Origin: Dolomedes plantarius
Taxonomy: Eukaryota > Arthropoda > Arachnida > Araneae > Dolomedidae
DNA length: 64,000 nucleotides
Assembly (NCBI GenBank): GCA_907164885.2
Contig: OU015490.1
Location: 239,239,139 to 239,303,138, forward strand
Reading direction: 5' to 3'
The position numbers and the translations under genes are program-made. A model generated the notes under the pieces. It was given only the letters and a program-made list of their open reading frames with translations. It was not told the DNA's origin and did no database searches. This document shows positions 26,121 through 41,717 of this stretch, one piece after another (positions within the stretch are counted from its first letter, which is position 1; every line of letters starts with the position of its first letter).

Positions 26121-28035
26121 GTTGTGTAGCTTTTTCTTATTTATAAAAATGCAGTTTATTGAAGTACTTTGTTCATCTTACGGTGTGGGGGGGGGGGGAT
26201 CTATGAAACAACCTTAAAGAAATTGGTGTAAAAGAGGGTTATTTTTAGGAATCTAAACTGGAAGATTCTTATTACAGACATATCCAGTGTTGCCAAATAA
26301 AAACACTGAAAATAAGGGACGGATTTTGATAATTATACTACTGGGGAATATGAAATACCCCCACGGAAGAGGGGTCTGGGGGTACACCCCCGGAAATTTT
26401 TCAAATAATGCATTTTTCTTTGTTTTGCAACTTGCATAGAGTTTAGGTTAAGTAAACAATGTAATTACATAGAAAATTTGCAAATCATAAACAATTTAAA
26501 GTTGGTTTAGGCATATAGTACAAAGCTAATTTTTATTTTATTAGTTTACTACAACTAAGTAAGTGCCCTTGTAAAGTGTTAGGGACGTGTGTGTAAAATT
26601 TGTAATTTTATTATTGTACAATGTACATAATATGTGCGCAGGAAATCTTGGGGGTGACTTTTGAGTCATAAAATAGTTTTCGAATGAGCGTGTTTCCACG
26701 GTCCATTGAATTGTATGATATATTGTGCTTTACTGTGTTAAATACATCCGGATGTGAACAGGCCCTTGTATGCGCCCAACTTGTATACAATAAATTTCTC
26801 ATTTTGGCAAAAAATGGGACTTTTGCCGTCCCGTATCAAAGTTCCCCGGGACACGGGACAAAATTTACAAATAAGGGACTGTCCCTTCAAATCCGGGACA
26901 TTTGGCAACCCTGGACATATTTGACCTGAATGTTTGCTTACTGCTGATATTGCAGTCTCACTTGGACAGTCCAACTAAAGTAGCCAAATATTTATATACT
27001 GTTAATGGCGGATATATAAATTCAATCTTACTCATTATAAATAAGGCAGAAATAATTTCTAATTTAATAGTCCATTTCTGTTCAATTTTAGATAACACTA
27101 ACAAGTTAAAATCAATAGAATAAATATATTGTGCTAATTAACACATAAAATAGAAATAATTCAACATGAAATAAAATGTATAAAGAGAGCATAGATTGCC
27201 GAACAAATTATCAGAAAACCTACCCTAGCATTGAAAATTTTAACTTTTCAGTAAAAGATTGTGCAGTTGCAACAAATCCTCATACTGAAAATGGACAAAT
27301 ATAACTAAAAGTAAAAAAAATCAAAAAGCAAGATAATTATTAGCAGGAAGAATGTAGACAGAAATCACGCACTTAGTGCTGAACGCACCATAATGCAGGA
27401 TTCTATAGCAGTAACAGAACTACATTCTACCTGCTAATAATTATCTTGCTTTGTTGAATTTTTTTACTTTTAGTTATATTTGTCCTTTTCAGTATGAGGA
27501 TTTGTTGCAACTGCACAATCTTTTATTGAAAAGTTAAAATTTTCAATGCTAGGGTAGGTTTTCTGTTAATTTGTTCGGCAGTCTATGCCCTCTTTATACG
27601 TTTTATTTCATGTTGAATTATTTACATTTTATGTGTTAATTAGCACAATATATTTATTCTATTGATTTTAAATTGTTAGTGTTATCTAAAATTGAATTTG
27701 TGAATAGAATTAAGTGGAAACAGACTATTAAATTGGAAATTATTTCTGCCTTATTTATAATGAGTAAGTTAGATTGAATTTATATGTCCCCCATTAACAG
27801 TATATAATTATCAGACTGCTGTAGTTGGACTGTCCAAGTCAGACTGCAATATCAGCAGTAAGCAAACATTCAGGTCAGGTTATGTCTGTAATAAAAATCT
27901 TCTAGTTTAGATTCCTAAAAATAGCCCTCTTTTACACCAATTTCTTTAAGGTTGTTTCATAGAATTCCCCCACCGTGAGATGAACAAAGTACTTTAATAA
28001 ACTGCATTTTTATAAATAAGAAAAAGCTACACAAC
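26121..28035. repeat. Long inverted repeat, ~600-bp arms, 62-bp spacer
   Basis: The left arm runs 26121-27357, interrupted by a hAT MITE at 26285-26913. The right arm, its reverse complement, runs 27420-28035, and 27358-27419 is the spacer. Matching blocks include gttgtgtagctttttctt with aagaaaaagctacacaac, and the inner pair tagcaggaagaatgtag with ctacattctacctgcta. The arms differ by scattered substitutions and small indels, and only the left arm has the MITE. A third partial copy of about 50 bp of the arm (aattatcttgctttg...tagttatattt) lies at 28042-28090. No coding potential is seen. The structure could extrude as a cruciform or, if transcribed, fold as long double-stranded RNA. Confidence 0.85.
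26285..26913. mobile_element. hAT-type MITE with 8-bp target duplication
   Basis: The ends are CAGTGTTGCCAAAT and (complement) CAGGGTTGCCAAATG. They are flanked by gacatatc (26277-26284) and gacatatt (26914-26921), an 8-bp duplication with one mismatch. The right arm of the surrounding inverted repeat lacks the insert and serves as an empty site. It is 629 bp and has no transposase motifs. Confidence 0.8.
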
Positions 28036-29340
28036 AAAACGCTATAATTATCTTGCTTTGTAAATTTTTTTTACTTTTAGTTATATTTTTGCTAATTACC
28101 TTACATAAACTAAAGAAAATCAAACAATTGGTTTTGTGATATATGGGTAGCTTTCCCACTTGGATCAGAACAAGTTGCACCACAAGGATTGGTGCGGAAT
28201 AGCCTTAGAAATCAGCTGGTCATATACGGGAGGCTAGCCATATCTTCAGTGTAATGCCAATGACAGTTATAGGGTGATTAAATTTATTGTTTAACTTATT
28301 TTGAGTCTGTAAAATAGTTCATTCAAATTTTACTCTTTTCAGGTGGTTTAAATGTAATTCTTCAAAACTACCTAAAAGGAGTAAACTAATCCCACATAAG
28401 CTAGGTATAGTCCGAAAGACTATAATTTTTCATCAAACTTAAAACTTGGGGGGTCTAAGTATAGAAGATATCTGCTAGAACTAATAAAGGAAAGATGTTA
28501 AAGGGATGGCCAGCACACTTCTTTTAATTTCAGACTCTTGGGGGAAGATTTTAATTGAGAAATAAAGTGGTCAGTTCATTTCTATAATTACTGAAGATTT
28601 TGCTTCAGTATTGGCAGAAAACAATATTTTTACATCAGTAATTTAAGGGGGGAAATATTTTAATGGTTTCTTTTATACAAATGAATAATGAATCTACCTG
28701 TTGTGATAGTGGCAAATTTTTTTTTTTTAAATTCAGGAAATTATATAGTTGTACTAATGAAAAAAATTCCTTGTGTAAATCTGTTATGATATTTAAACAT
28801 CCTCCTATACCATATTTTCCTTTTACTGAAGATTGTTACTGTCAAAATCTAAAAAAGATTTCATTGAGATTTGTGCTAAAAATTTACTTAAATTAACAAG
28901 TCATACAAGTGAGTCTATTTTTATCACCATATTTACTTAATTACTATCCAGTTCCATGTGAGCTTCATAAGATAATGTTCAAACAGTTACATGCAAGGAA
29001 ACTTTACTTTTCTTATGTATTGATTAGATCATGGATAGGTTGAGCCAGAATTATCAGGTAGTTTTGTTTTATTTTTTGGTGTTATAATTTGATGAACGGA
29101 ATATTACTATATCGAGGGGAATTTTCATAGTGGTATTATTATATTTGTGGCATGTTGCATTTTTTGTATATATATAAGCATCAGTTTGAGGTAAATCGTA
29201 CCTTAAAAGTATTTGGGTTTTTTCTTTATCATGCAAATTTGAGAATTTTTTTTTTTTGGGGGGGCTAAAATTTTCTGCAAAATATCTTTTTAAAAACTTA
29301 TTTGTTATTTTCTATAGTTTACAGAAAAATTTTCACATTA
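28036..29340. other. AT-rich stretch, little recognised
   Basis: Apart from a 50-bp partial copy of the inverted-repeat arm at 28042-28090, nothing is recognised. The segment at 28140-28260 is locally less AT-rich (cacttggatcagaacaag, gtgcggaatagcc) but has no coding frame or repeat partner in the window. Confidence 0.4.
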
Positions 29341-29857
29341 GGCCTCGGCTACGATATAAGCGGTGAGCGAAGCCACTGCCCTCTAGAAAGCATGAAAGTG
29401 ATCTAGAGAGCAGTGGCGAAGGGCGGTAGAGCGACGTCGGCTCGATAAGAGCGGTAGAGCGGCGTCGGCTACGAGCGAAAATAAAAGGCTGGGCGGAATT
29501 TTCCGTCAGTTTCTAACATGCCGTCATCCCGTGAACTGCACTGGTGTAAGAAATTAAGAGAATTTGCTGACTTGGTCGATTATCTCTAGAACTACAGTGG
29601 GTAATCGGTTTACGAACATAATCCGTTCCAAAACTATGATCGTTAACCGATCATCGATTTACCATTGCTTTTTATGGAACTTCGATTAATTCATTTTGGA
29701 GGCCCTAAAAATTAAATTAAAAGATATATATATATATATATAATTTCTTAATAAGTTTATTTTTTACCAAAATAATACAGTCTTGCACATTAATCAATCA
29801 TTTTTTTTTTGTTAATGGTTCGTTAAAGAACATGTCCAATGTCGATTGCTTTTCTCT

Positions 29858-31413
29858 CTACTTCAGAATTTTCCGGAAGTGATTAATAGCATTGACGTTG
29901 TAGAGATCCCCAATCCTATTGACATCGGCTTGGTTTGGGTGCCATTCTAAGACCGTTGCTCTGACATCATCCCACTTTAAAAGATCTTTAATAGCAGATG
30001 TCGTCATTGGTCCTCTTTCGTCTTCCTCTTTTTCAGAAGGAGATTCATTTCGCTGGTGTTCTTCATTCAAGATTTCTTAGAGTTCTTCTGTAGTTAGCTC
30101 ATCTTTATGTTCCATTATGAGCTCTTCAGTGTCATCCTCGTTCACCTTCAATTCTAGATCTTTCTCAATTGTCACGATTTCATTCATAATTTCAGGGGCA
30201 TTATCTCCGTCTCCCTGAATACAAGATGGACACAGTTTTCGCCAAGCAGAAATCAACTGTCGTTGAGTGAGTTCTGACCACACCATTTGAATGAGTCGGA
30301 TAGCTTCAAGAATGTCAAATTTTTCTTTCGAAAACGTTTTCAATCTCATTGTTGAGGATAATTGGCATGCTTCGAAACAGCGCGCGGGTGTACAATATCT
30401 TGAAACCCGCAATAACCTCCTGATCCATTGGCTGAATCAACGAAGTCGTATTCGGAGGTAGAAACTGAACTGTCAGCAACTTATCTTCAAGGTCATTTGA
30501 GTGTCCTGCATTGTCCAATAGCAGCAGTGCTTTCAATGGCAAGTCATTGGTCTCAAGGTAGTCCTTGATGCTTGGAGCACAAACTTCAAACAGCCATTCT
30601 TTGAAAAGAACCTGCGTGATCCATGTCCCCTGATTTGATCTCCACATCACTGGCAGTCTTTTCTTGATTATGGAATTTTTTTAATGCTCTAGGATTCTCA
30701 GAGTAATAAACGAGAAGTGGTTTAAGCTTCATATTGCCACTAGCGTTAGCTCCCAAAAGTAACGTCAATCGGTCTTTCATGGGTTTATGCCCAGGAAAAC
30801 TTTTCTCATCTTTTGTGATGCAGGTACGGTTCGGCATGCGTTTCCAAAACAAACCTGTTTCATCACAATTAAAAATTTGTTGTGGACAATACCCTTCTTT
30901 TTCAATGAATTCTTGAAATCTGAGACAGAACTTCTCAGCTTCTTTATCTGCACTAGCAGACTCACCATGCGTTACCACATGTTTAATACCAGAACTCCTT
31001 TTAAACTTTGCAAGCCAGCTAGTGGTAGCCTTGAATTCTAACTTCTCGGATGACGAACCTGTAGTTTGTTCCTTCAACTTCTCAAAAATTTCTCTAGCCT
31101 CCTCTTGAATGATAGCCATACTAGTTACATCTATTTTCATTTCCCTTTCGTTTATCCAAACTTAAAGCAATCTCTCCATTTTTTCATGGATGACACTTCT
31201 TTGCTTCTCAGATATGATTTTCATTACTCCTTTAGCTGCTTGAGTCTCCTTGATGATATCTTTCTTAGCTGAGATTGTGCTTACTGTAGACCTGTTTTAG
31301 CCATATTGCCTAGCAACAAATATCTTCTGCCCACTCTCTACGTTGGCTATAATCTCTTGCTTGGTTTTTATGGTGAGCACAGTTTTTGACACTCCACTTT
31401 TTTTAGGCCTCAT
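29858..31413 (-). pseudogene. Tigger transposase (CENP-B-type HTH plus DDE_1), broken
   Basis: The frame starts at ATG 31413 (MRPKKSGVSKTVLTIKTKQE), the psq/CENP-B helix-turn-helix head, and two in-frame TAA stops lie in the N-terminal part. The longest open piece (31140-30586) holds the second HTH and IFNCDETGLFWKRMP with the first catalytic Asp. After a frameshift near 30650 the next piece holds ALLLLDNAGHSNDL (second Asp) and FLPPNTTSLIQPMDQ (third Asp). Another shift near 30350 leads to the acidic C-terminal tail, ending at 29858. Domain order and length (about 520 residues) match the Tigger group of the pogo family. The stops and shifts make it non-functional. Confidence 0.88.
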
Positions 31414-32110
31414 AATATTGCCAGATTTTCTAATATTTTTTACTAGCTGACCCGGCAATGCTTCGCTATTGCTAGATTTGAGTATATAATATATATGTGT
31501 AGATTAAATTAACCTAATTCTAAGTTTGATATCAATTATTGTATTTAGTTAAAAGTAGATATTTACATACACATAATTTTTATGTTTCGGATTACATAAA
31601 TTGTAATTACTGTTTTATTCAATTTTAAGTTCATTGCAATGCTCTTGGATATACAATGTTTTTGGTTATTCCATTTGGTATATATACAAACAAATCCCTT
31701 GGTTTTCCTGCATGGGAGCATGCAACGTTGCCCATCAGGAAAACATGGATTATCCAAATTCAATCCACATACTTGCAGTGATTGACCTTGTGATTTGTTT
31801 ATCGTTATTCCAAAAGCCAGTTTAATTGGAAATTGCAATCATTTGAATTGGAATTGCATATCTGTTGGTATCATTGGTATACGTGGTATTAGCATATCCT
31901 CTCCTTTGAATTTACCAATTAAAATTGTTGCTTTAACTACACTGTTTAATAATCTCTTGACTGCCAATCTGGTACCATTGCAAAGTTAATGTTTCTAAGA
32001 AGAATGATAGGAACACAAACCTTCAGATTAATGTTGTGTGGTGGCAATCAAGTGAATTTAAGAATTCAGTTGGATAATTTACTGCAGTGGCGCACCCAGG
32101 ATTTAATCTT

Positions 32111-34760
<2,650 letters not shown>

Positions 34761-34917
34761 TATATATATATATATATAGTTGACTGCCAATTTGGTACCA
34801 TTGCAAAGTTAATGTTTCTAAGAATAATGGTAGAAACACAAACCTTCAGATTAATGTTGTGTGGTGGCAATCCAGATAAATCAAGTGAATTTAAGAATTC
34901 AGTTGGATAATTTACTA

Positions 34918-35087
34918 CAGTGGCGCGCCCAGGATTTAATTTTTTTTTTTTTTTTTTTTTTTTTTTTGGGGGGGGAGGAGATGAACGGATATAGATATTT
35001 ATAATGCAAATTCAATATTCATAATTTAATTTGTTTCTTTGGGGGGGGGGGCAGGGCCCCTTGGGCCACCCACTGGGTGCACTACTA
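34918..35087. mobile_element. hAT-like MITE in Helitron helicase relic
   Basis: The ends are CAGTGGCGCGCCCAGG and (complement) TAGTAGTGCACCCAG. The flanks are atttacta (34910-34917) and atttactg (35088-35095), an 8-bp duplication with one mismatch. Removing it restores a continuous helicase reading. Poly(T), poly(G) and a ggggggaggag tract fill the centre. A 5' fragment of another copy, at the same target sequence, is at 32093-32115. Confidence 0.72.
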
Positions 35088-36092
35088 ATTTACTGCTGCT
35101 TCATCTTGATGTATAACAGTACATATGGATTTTAAGAAGCTGTTTCTCCTGGTAACATACAGAGTTTTCAGACAGCACATCTTCTTACGTGGGGTGTCAG
35201 AAAACACTCTCCCTCCTTCAAGACTCGGGGGTCATGATCTTACCCCTCGCCTCCCTCACAGGAATGTTGAAGGGGTATGAGAGGGGTGCCTATCAGGGGT
35301 TGTTAGGTGCTGCCATCCGTACGTCTAGTTTAAAAATAGAAGGTTCATAGATAATATCTGAACAGACGGAGAACGAAAAATATTTTTAACTTTCTTTCTA
35401 CTGGTCAGATCGAGGATTTCAATAGCTTTAAACCTTCTCGGGACAACACGGACCATTTTGCAAAAAACCGCGTGTAAATCGGTCCAGTAGTTTTTTTTAT
35501 TCTATAGAGGACAAACATACGCACATTGCCTTTTATATATATATAGACTAAAAAAAAGAAATTGCCATCTTCAGTTATTGTAAAATGAGAATAATACAAA
35601 ATAAAATATCACGCGAATAATACAAAATATAATATGCGTGCAAACAATCTCAGGTGCAGGAATCTAGCAAATATTATATTACGTCATACTGGTAGGCTGA
35701 ATTTCAAACATCACACGTGGGTGTATTCTTCCTCCTTCAAAGTCGGGAGTCTCCCTCAAGAGTCGGGCGCCATTGACCTTGACCCTCCCCTTCTTCAAAG
35801 GAATGTCTGAGAGGGGTGGCATGAGACTAATCTACATCAGAGGGGTGGCTTTCTAGGGTTGTTAGGTGCTGCCATCCATATGTTTTTTTTAAAGTAGAAG
35901 TTTCATAGATATCTGAATAGACGGCGAACAAAAAATATTTTTAACTTTCTCTCTACTGGTCAGATTGAGGATTTCAATAGCTTTAAACCTTCTCGGGACA
36001 ACACTGACCATTTTGCAAAAAACCGCGTGTAAATCGGTCCAGTAGTTTTTTATTCTATAGAGGACAAACATACGCACATTGCCTTTTATATA

Positions 36093-37311
36093 CACTCAAG
36101 AGCCAAAACATTATGACCACCTGCCAATAACGAGTTGGCCCACCTTTGGCGCGCAACACAGCTTCAACCCGTCTTGGCATGGATGCCACAAGTCCTTGGT
36201 AGATGACCGGAGACAGATTGTACCAGATGTTTAAGCAACGGTCACGCAAATCCGAGATATTGCGAATTGGTGGTCTTTGAACTCTGAGCTGCCGTCCCAT
36301 GACATCCCAAATGTGTTCTATCGGATTGAGATCCGGTGAGTTAGGCGGCCAGGACATTAACTGGAATTCAGCATCATGTTCCTGGAACCACTACAACACA
36401 ATTTTAGCCTTGTGACACGGGACGTTGTCCTATTGGAACATTCCATTTCCAGCTGGAAAAACAGAGGCCATGTAAGGGTGCAACTGGTCCGCAATGATGT
36501 TCAGATACCCTGTAGCATTCATGGTCTGCTCTACCACAACCACGGGTCCCAGAGACGCCCAAGAGAACGTCTCCCAAAGCATAATACCGCCACCACCGGC
36601 CTGTGTATGACCTACTGTACATTGAGGGAGCAACAGTTCGCCTGGAAGACGGCGTATCCTGACACGGCCATAGGCGTGATGAATGACAAACCGTGATTCA
36701 TCTGACCAGGCAACTCTCTATCACTGATCCATGGACCAGTCGCGATGTTCCCGGGCCTAGCGCAGGCGCAGTTGGCGATGACGCTTGGTCAGCAAAGGCA
36801 CACGAGTGGGACGTTTGCTGCGTAGCCCCATATCCAACAGTGTCCGCTGAACAGTGTGCTGCGATACTATTCTACTTGGCCCTGCATTGTATTGGGCTGT
36901 CAGCTGAGCCACTGTCTGGCTCCGGTTTTGCTTCACCATGCGAGACAGTCTCCGACGACCTTTTTCTTTGATAGCGTGTGGACGTCCAACACCATGTCGT
37001 CTATTGCTGGTTTCACCGTCGTTCATCCACTTTGCATAAGTACTAACAACTGTAGGTCGCGAACAACCCACGAGTCGTGCAGTTTCGGAAGTACTTGTTC
37101 CGAGCCTTCGAGCCTTTACAATCTGCCCTCTATCAAAGTCGCTTAGATCCGCAGCCTTACCCATCACACACAGAAGTAAGTGAAAGAATGATTCTTCAGA
37201 CTCTCCAGCAGCAGTTAAATACCACTTCCACCTGATCACGTGCCTTCCACGTCATCCAGGCGAATTCATTGCAAAATGTAGGGGTAGTCATAATGTTTTG
37301 GCTCTTGAGTG
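36093..37311 (-). mobile_element. Tc1-like element with broken transposase
   Basis: The 26-bp ends CACTCAAGAGCCAAAACATT... are inverted at both sides, with TA flanks at 36091-36092 and 37312-37313. The transposase on the - strand begins MGKAADLSDFDRGQIVKARR at 37164 with a bipartite HTH (TARLVGCSRPTVVSTYAKW) to about 36780. It then has a TAG and a TGA. Later frames give AGGGGIMLWETFSW and SWPPNSPDLNPIEHIWDVMG (catalytic Glu) ending GGPTRYWQ near 36118. The element is inserted a few bases inside the 5' end of a Helitron. Confidence 0.88.
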
Positions 37312-37319
37312 TATATAGA

Positions 37320-38568
37320 TAAGGGGTTCAAAAAAGTACAGATACAAAAATTCAGAAGGGCAGAAACCAACTAGCGTACATAAAGGTTACGAGTACAATT
37401 CACAAAGTCTCGGCGCAAACTACGCAGTATGCGACCTTGTCGTGTGCTCCGAGCTCCGACGAGAGGTTGTGATGAAATGTATGAGGTAGCGAGCAGCGCC
37501 CCCGCCGTTTTTAGAATTCAACTAGATGGAACTTCGCCATGTAAGCATGGCTCTTAGATTAGTGGCAATTTGTAGACCCCCTTTAAGGGTTGTACATACA
37601 TGTAAAATAAATGTTTAAAACTAAAATTGTATCGTTTGTAGACTCTTGATTAGAATTATTAGATAAACTCACTGAACCAACCCTTGGTTGATCTTGCACT
37701 ACTAGAAACTTTTCGGAACATTTCTGTAGAATTCGTTTTAGTTGGTTATCCGAACACATTGTGGAATTTCCCAAACCCCAAGGCTCGAAAAGTTCCATTA
37801 AAACCGTATGTGAAAAACAAGAACGGCAGACGTGGTATTTCACGCCGCAGAGCAACAGGAGACTCACAATGGCCCTCAGCTGTTCCGAGTACCAGGTGCC
37901 ATCAGAGCACAAAGACAGGGGGCGAAGCGATGGCGGGGAGTCCCGACAGAAATCAACAATAAGAGGACCGCATCTTGACGAGTTTTCAGATAGGACCTGA
38001 TTGGTGCTGTATCGATAAAATCGATGATGACAGTTGCAGACGTCACCTGAGAAAAGCCAATGGGAAGAGGCTTTGAGAAGCAGGAGAGCTAGTTTTCGCC
38101 GCTAGGGCGAAAGTTAATAAAAAAGGGATGCGGAAGTCTGACGGGGGACTCCGAGACGTTTTTTTGAGTGAAGAGGTTTTTTAGAACTGAGAGTCCTAGG
38201 AGTGGACGGGAGAAGTGGCGAGCCGCCTATCTCCGAACCTGCAGTTTTCCCGAACGGTGTCGATTCCTGTTCGAGGCGTGAATCTCCAGGGCCGGGCCAT
38301 CATCGGCAGAGAGAGAGACTTCAGTTGAGTGTCGTGGCCACCTGCCTGTTTTACTTAGCAACATCAGTCCCGAGTGACATCGAATGTATCCTTATCCATC
38401 TCCATCGAGCTGTAAAGTAACTGCGTGACGGCGACTAATCGCGCAAATCTTAATCAAGAGCACATAATAAAATGCAACTATTTTATATGCTCAATTCTGT
38501 TGTCTGGCTGGTTTTTATGTTACGTACTTGTGACAGACGCTACTTTGAGAGTCAACTTAACTCTGTGT
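37320..38568. other. GC-richer, LTR-like unassigned segment
   Basis: This 1.25-kb stretch is more GC-rich than its surroundings and is continued after the hAT element at 39830. It contains promoter- and poly(A)-like text (aataaatgtttaaaac near 37608; gttaataaaaaagggatgcgg near 38111) and many short direct motifs, as in a retroelement LTR or 5' leader. I could not identify matching ends or a target duplication. The text 'gttatccgaacac' near 37746 resembles Tigger subterminal sequence, so part may belong to the host Tigger. Confidence 0.35.
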
Positions 38569-39829
38569 CAGGGGCGTTCCAACCCGGGGGTGCAAGGGGT
38601 GCGGAGCACATCGAGGGGGGCGGCAAGTCAGCCGCCCGGATAAAAAAAATTTAAAACTAATTTATTAGAAAAATAATTAATATAAAAATATCACCATTAT
38701 GCTAGGTAACTACTTAGAGTTAAAAAATGCATTTTACAAGTATAACTGGAAATAAACAGTAAGGTTTGGACTCAGAAGGGGAAGTGACGCGCCCAGGCGA
38801 CAGTCGCGACCTATAGCCACAACTGTAGCTCTGTATAATAAGGCCCTTAGATTTATCGCTTTTACGAAGCCAGTGTGTCTACAGGACATTGCTGATCTAG
38901 TGTAATTTTTGTTTATTCGGCACATGCCGGATGTGATGAGGTTTGCGCGCGAAAAATGTTAAAAGAAGGTAATTCTGGGAGATTTTGTCTTAGGCTGAGG
39001 TCGTGTCAGATCATTTGCGCTCCCGGTATGTTATTTTTATTGTGATGTCGTTTTGTAACTCTGTGTGTCTCTATATATAATCAAATGTGTTTGATTAAAT
39101 TAAGACTTCGTTTTTATTTGGCGAAGAAAGAATGCCTATATTTAGAATATAGGCCTATATTTAGAATATAGCAAGAATGCATATAGAATGCCTATATTAT
39201 AGCTGAACATTTATGCGATGAAATTGACAACGTTGCATCCTTTATTTCCCCTGAAATGAACGCGTTAAATGTGATTCAATACTTATTTACAAGTAACCTC
39301 ATCTATCTGTTTCCAAATTTAGTGATTGCCATACGAATTTTTTTAACTTTACCCGTGACTGTGGCTAGCGGGGAAAGAAGCTTTTCAAAACTTAAAATAA
39401 TAAAAAATTATTTGAGATCAACAATGAGACAAGAAAGGCTTTCAGACTTATCTATTATTAGTATAGAAAAGGACATTTCGGAAGATATAGATGTATCATA
39501 TTATAACAGAATTTGCATTAAAAAAGGCACGAAAAGCAAAGATTTTTTAAGCTTTTTGACTGTCTGTTATTAAGTATATGTATTAATAGATATATGTTGT
39601 ATGTATTTAATATAACGTATTCATTTGGTTACTATATCAATACATTAATAATTATTATGTTAGGTTGTAAAATTAAAAAATAAACTGAATTTATAATATT
39701 TTCTGTATTTCGTTGTTTCATTTAAGGTAAAAATATTTCAGATAAATTTCAATTAATCCATAATGTATGAGGGGGGGGCGGCAAAATTATTCTCGCACAC
39801 GGGCGGCAGCTACCCTAGGAACGGCCCTG
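38569..39829 (+). mobile_element. hAT element, internally deleted
   Basis: The ends CAGGGGCGTTCCAACCCGG and (complement) CAGGGCCGTTCCTAGGGTAG are flanked by an exact 8-bp duplication, ctctgtgt (38561-38568 and 39830-39837). The element is 1261 bp, against about 3 kb or more for an autonomous one. It retains only the 3' part of its transposase. Confidence 0.9.
39196..39573 (+). pseudogene. hAT transposase C-terminal dimerisation domain fragment
   Basis: The frame reads IAEHLCDEIDNVASFISPEM, then LFPNLVIAIRIFLTLPVTVASGERSFSKL and IKNYLRSTMRQERLSDLSI, ending at TAA 39571. This is the hAT C-terminal dimerisation region in the form found in ZMYM-type hAT transposases (LTLPVTVAS-GERSFSKLK...LRSTM...RL). 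The zinc-finger and catalytic portions are missing. Confidence 0.85.
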
Positions 39830-40197
39830 CTCTGTGTTACAGGCCAATTACGTTATAATATGTTTGTTGTCCGAACACAAAAATCTTTCGTGAAAGTGTT
39901 CGTTATCCGAATTGTTCGCAGTCCGAACTGTTCGTTAACCGATCACCCACTGTACTGTACCGATTTTAATGAAATTTGATATGTACTTACATTGATACAA
40001 TACAAAACAAATAACCATTCAATAATTGTAATACACATGCATTATCGTGCGTAACACTCGTTGGAGTCGGAAGGTATGAAACAGCGGTTGCAGAATAAAT
40101 AAGAAAATGGGTTAATAGATGGTGTTATTTTGCAGCAATCGGTTAATTTCAAATTGTAACAGTATAAATTAGTAACCACCAACGTTTAGATAATGGA

Positions 40198-41156
40198 ATG
40201 AGGTGGCGAGTTGTGGGGAGGCTAGAAGAAGGCCAATCTCAAGTCCAAATTTGTAGAGAGTTCAATTTAACGCTCATCGTCGTGTGTAACTTATGGAAAC
40301 AGTTTCAGGATACCGGATCCATCGAGAGAAAGCCTGGGCAAGGTCGCCCAAGAGTCATGACGGCCAGAGAAGATCGCCATTTGTCGATTATAGCGAGGCG
40401 TAACAGGAGTACTACATCTTCTCAGCTCTCTCGTGACTTGTATGCAGCCACAGGAACCCGTGTATCAAGGGTGACTGTTTCCAAAAGACTTCATGAGAGA
40501 GGGTTGTTTGCAAGAAGACCTGCTGTTTGCGTCCCGCTCAATTCTACGAACAGGAGAATCCGTTTATCATGGTGCAGAGAGCAAAGAGATTGGAGTATGG
40601 ATCAATGAGCGACCGTTCTCTTCACTGATGAGTCCCAGTCCAGCCTAAACACCGATTCTCGCCGTACGTTCATATGGAGAAAACCAGGGACCCGCTACCT
40701 ACCCTCCAATGTCCGCGAAATCGACCATTATGGCGGAGGAGGTTTAATGGTCTGGGCAGGCATCATGTTGGATGGCCGCACACCTCTCCATGTTTTGAAA
40801 GAGGCACTGTGACTGGTGTGAGGTATAGGGATGAGGTCTTGGAGCCCTATGTTCGCCTTTTCAGGGGTGCAGTTGGCCCTGAGTTCATTTTAATGGACGA
40901 TAACGCGAGGCCACATAGAACTCTTCTGGTCGACCAATTTCTAGAGAGTGAGGATATTCGCCTGTTGGATTGGCCAGCCAGATCTCCAGACCTTAACCCT
41001 ATAGAGCATGTGTGGGACGCTCTGGGGAGGGCAAATGCAACTCGCAACCCCCCTCCGAGAACTATCCAGGGAATGAAAACAGCGCTGCTGAACGAGTGGG
41101 ACCAATTGCCACAGGAAATGATAAACTGCCTTATTTCAAGTATGAAATCACGCTGA
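40198..41156 (+). pseudogene. Tc1-like transposase, one stop and one frameshift
   Basis: The N-terminal half (40198-40608) holds the bipartite HTH: VGRLEEGQSQVQICREFN, then KPGQGRPRVMTAREDRHLSI and RVTVSKRLHERGLFARRP. A TGA at 40606 replaces an expected Trp codon. The frame continues with TVLFTDESQ (first catalytic Asp) and GGLMVWAGIML until a one-base deletion near 40805. From there the second frame carries ILMDDNARPHR (second Asp) and SPDLNPIEHVWDALG (Glu), spaced as DD34E. Only two lesions separate it from an intact protein. Confidence 0.88.
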
Positions 41157-41717
41157 AAGACCTGTATATCTGTAAGAGGGCACCATACCCCCTATTAACC
41201 CATCTATTAACCCATTTTTTTTGTTTATTCTGCAACCGCTGTTTCATACCTTCCGACTCCAACGAGTGTTACGCACGATCATGCGTGTGTATTACAATTA
41301 TTGAATGGTTATTTGTTTTGTATTGTATCAATCAATGTATGTACATATCAAATTTCATTAAAATGGGTACAGTAGTTCTAGAGATAATCGACCAAGTCTG
41401 CAAATTCTCTTAATTTCTTACACCAGTGTAGCTAAGCTCCTCATTTTGAGTGAAACCAGATGTTTTTGGAAATGTAAGTTATTGAACGGCAAGAGGAATC
41501 ATGGAGTTCATCCTATTAATAGGAGTCGAAAAGTTTACGGAGAGTACCGTCATCTGTTTCATGATTTAAGAAATGACGAAAAAGGGTTTTTTGCATATAC
41601 AAGAATGTCCATCAGAACATTCGATTACATACTCCAGAAATCAGCCCCTCGCTTGTCGAAGAAAAGGCCAGGCCTTCCACTGCAAGTTACACCAGAAGAG
41701 AGACTCGTAACGCTCAG

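Noticed and set aside
30734..31041. Plus-strand frames
   Set aside because: They are complements of the Tigger transposase relic on the - strand.
37583..38000. Overlapping frames of about 80-110 codons on both strands
   Set aside because: They come from GC-rich LTR-like sequence. None shows a motif, and frames on both strands are equally open.
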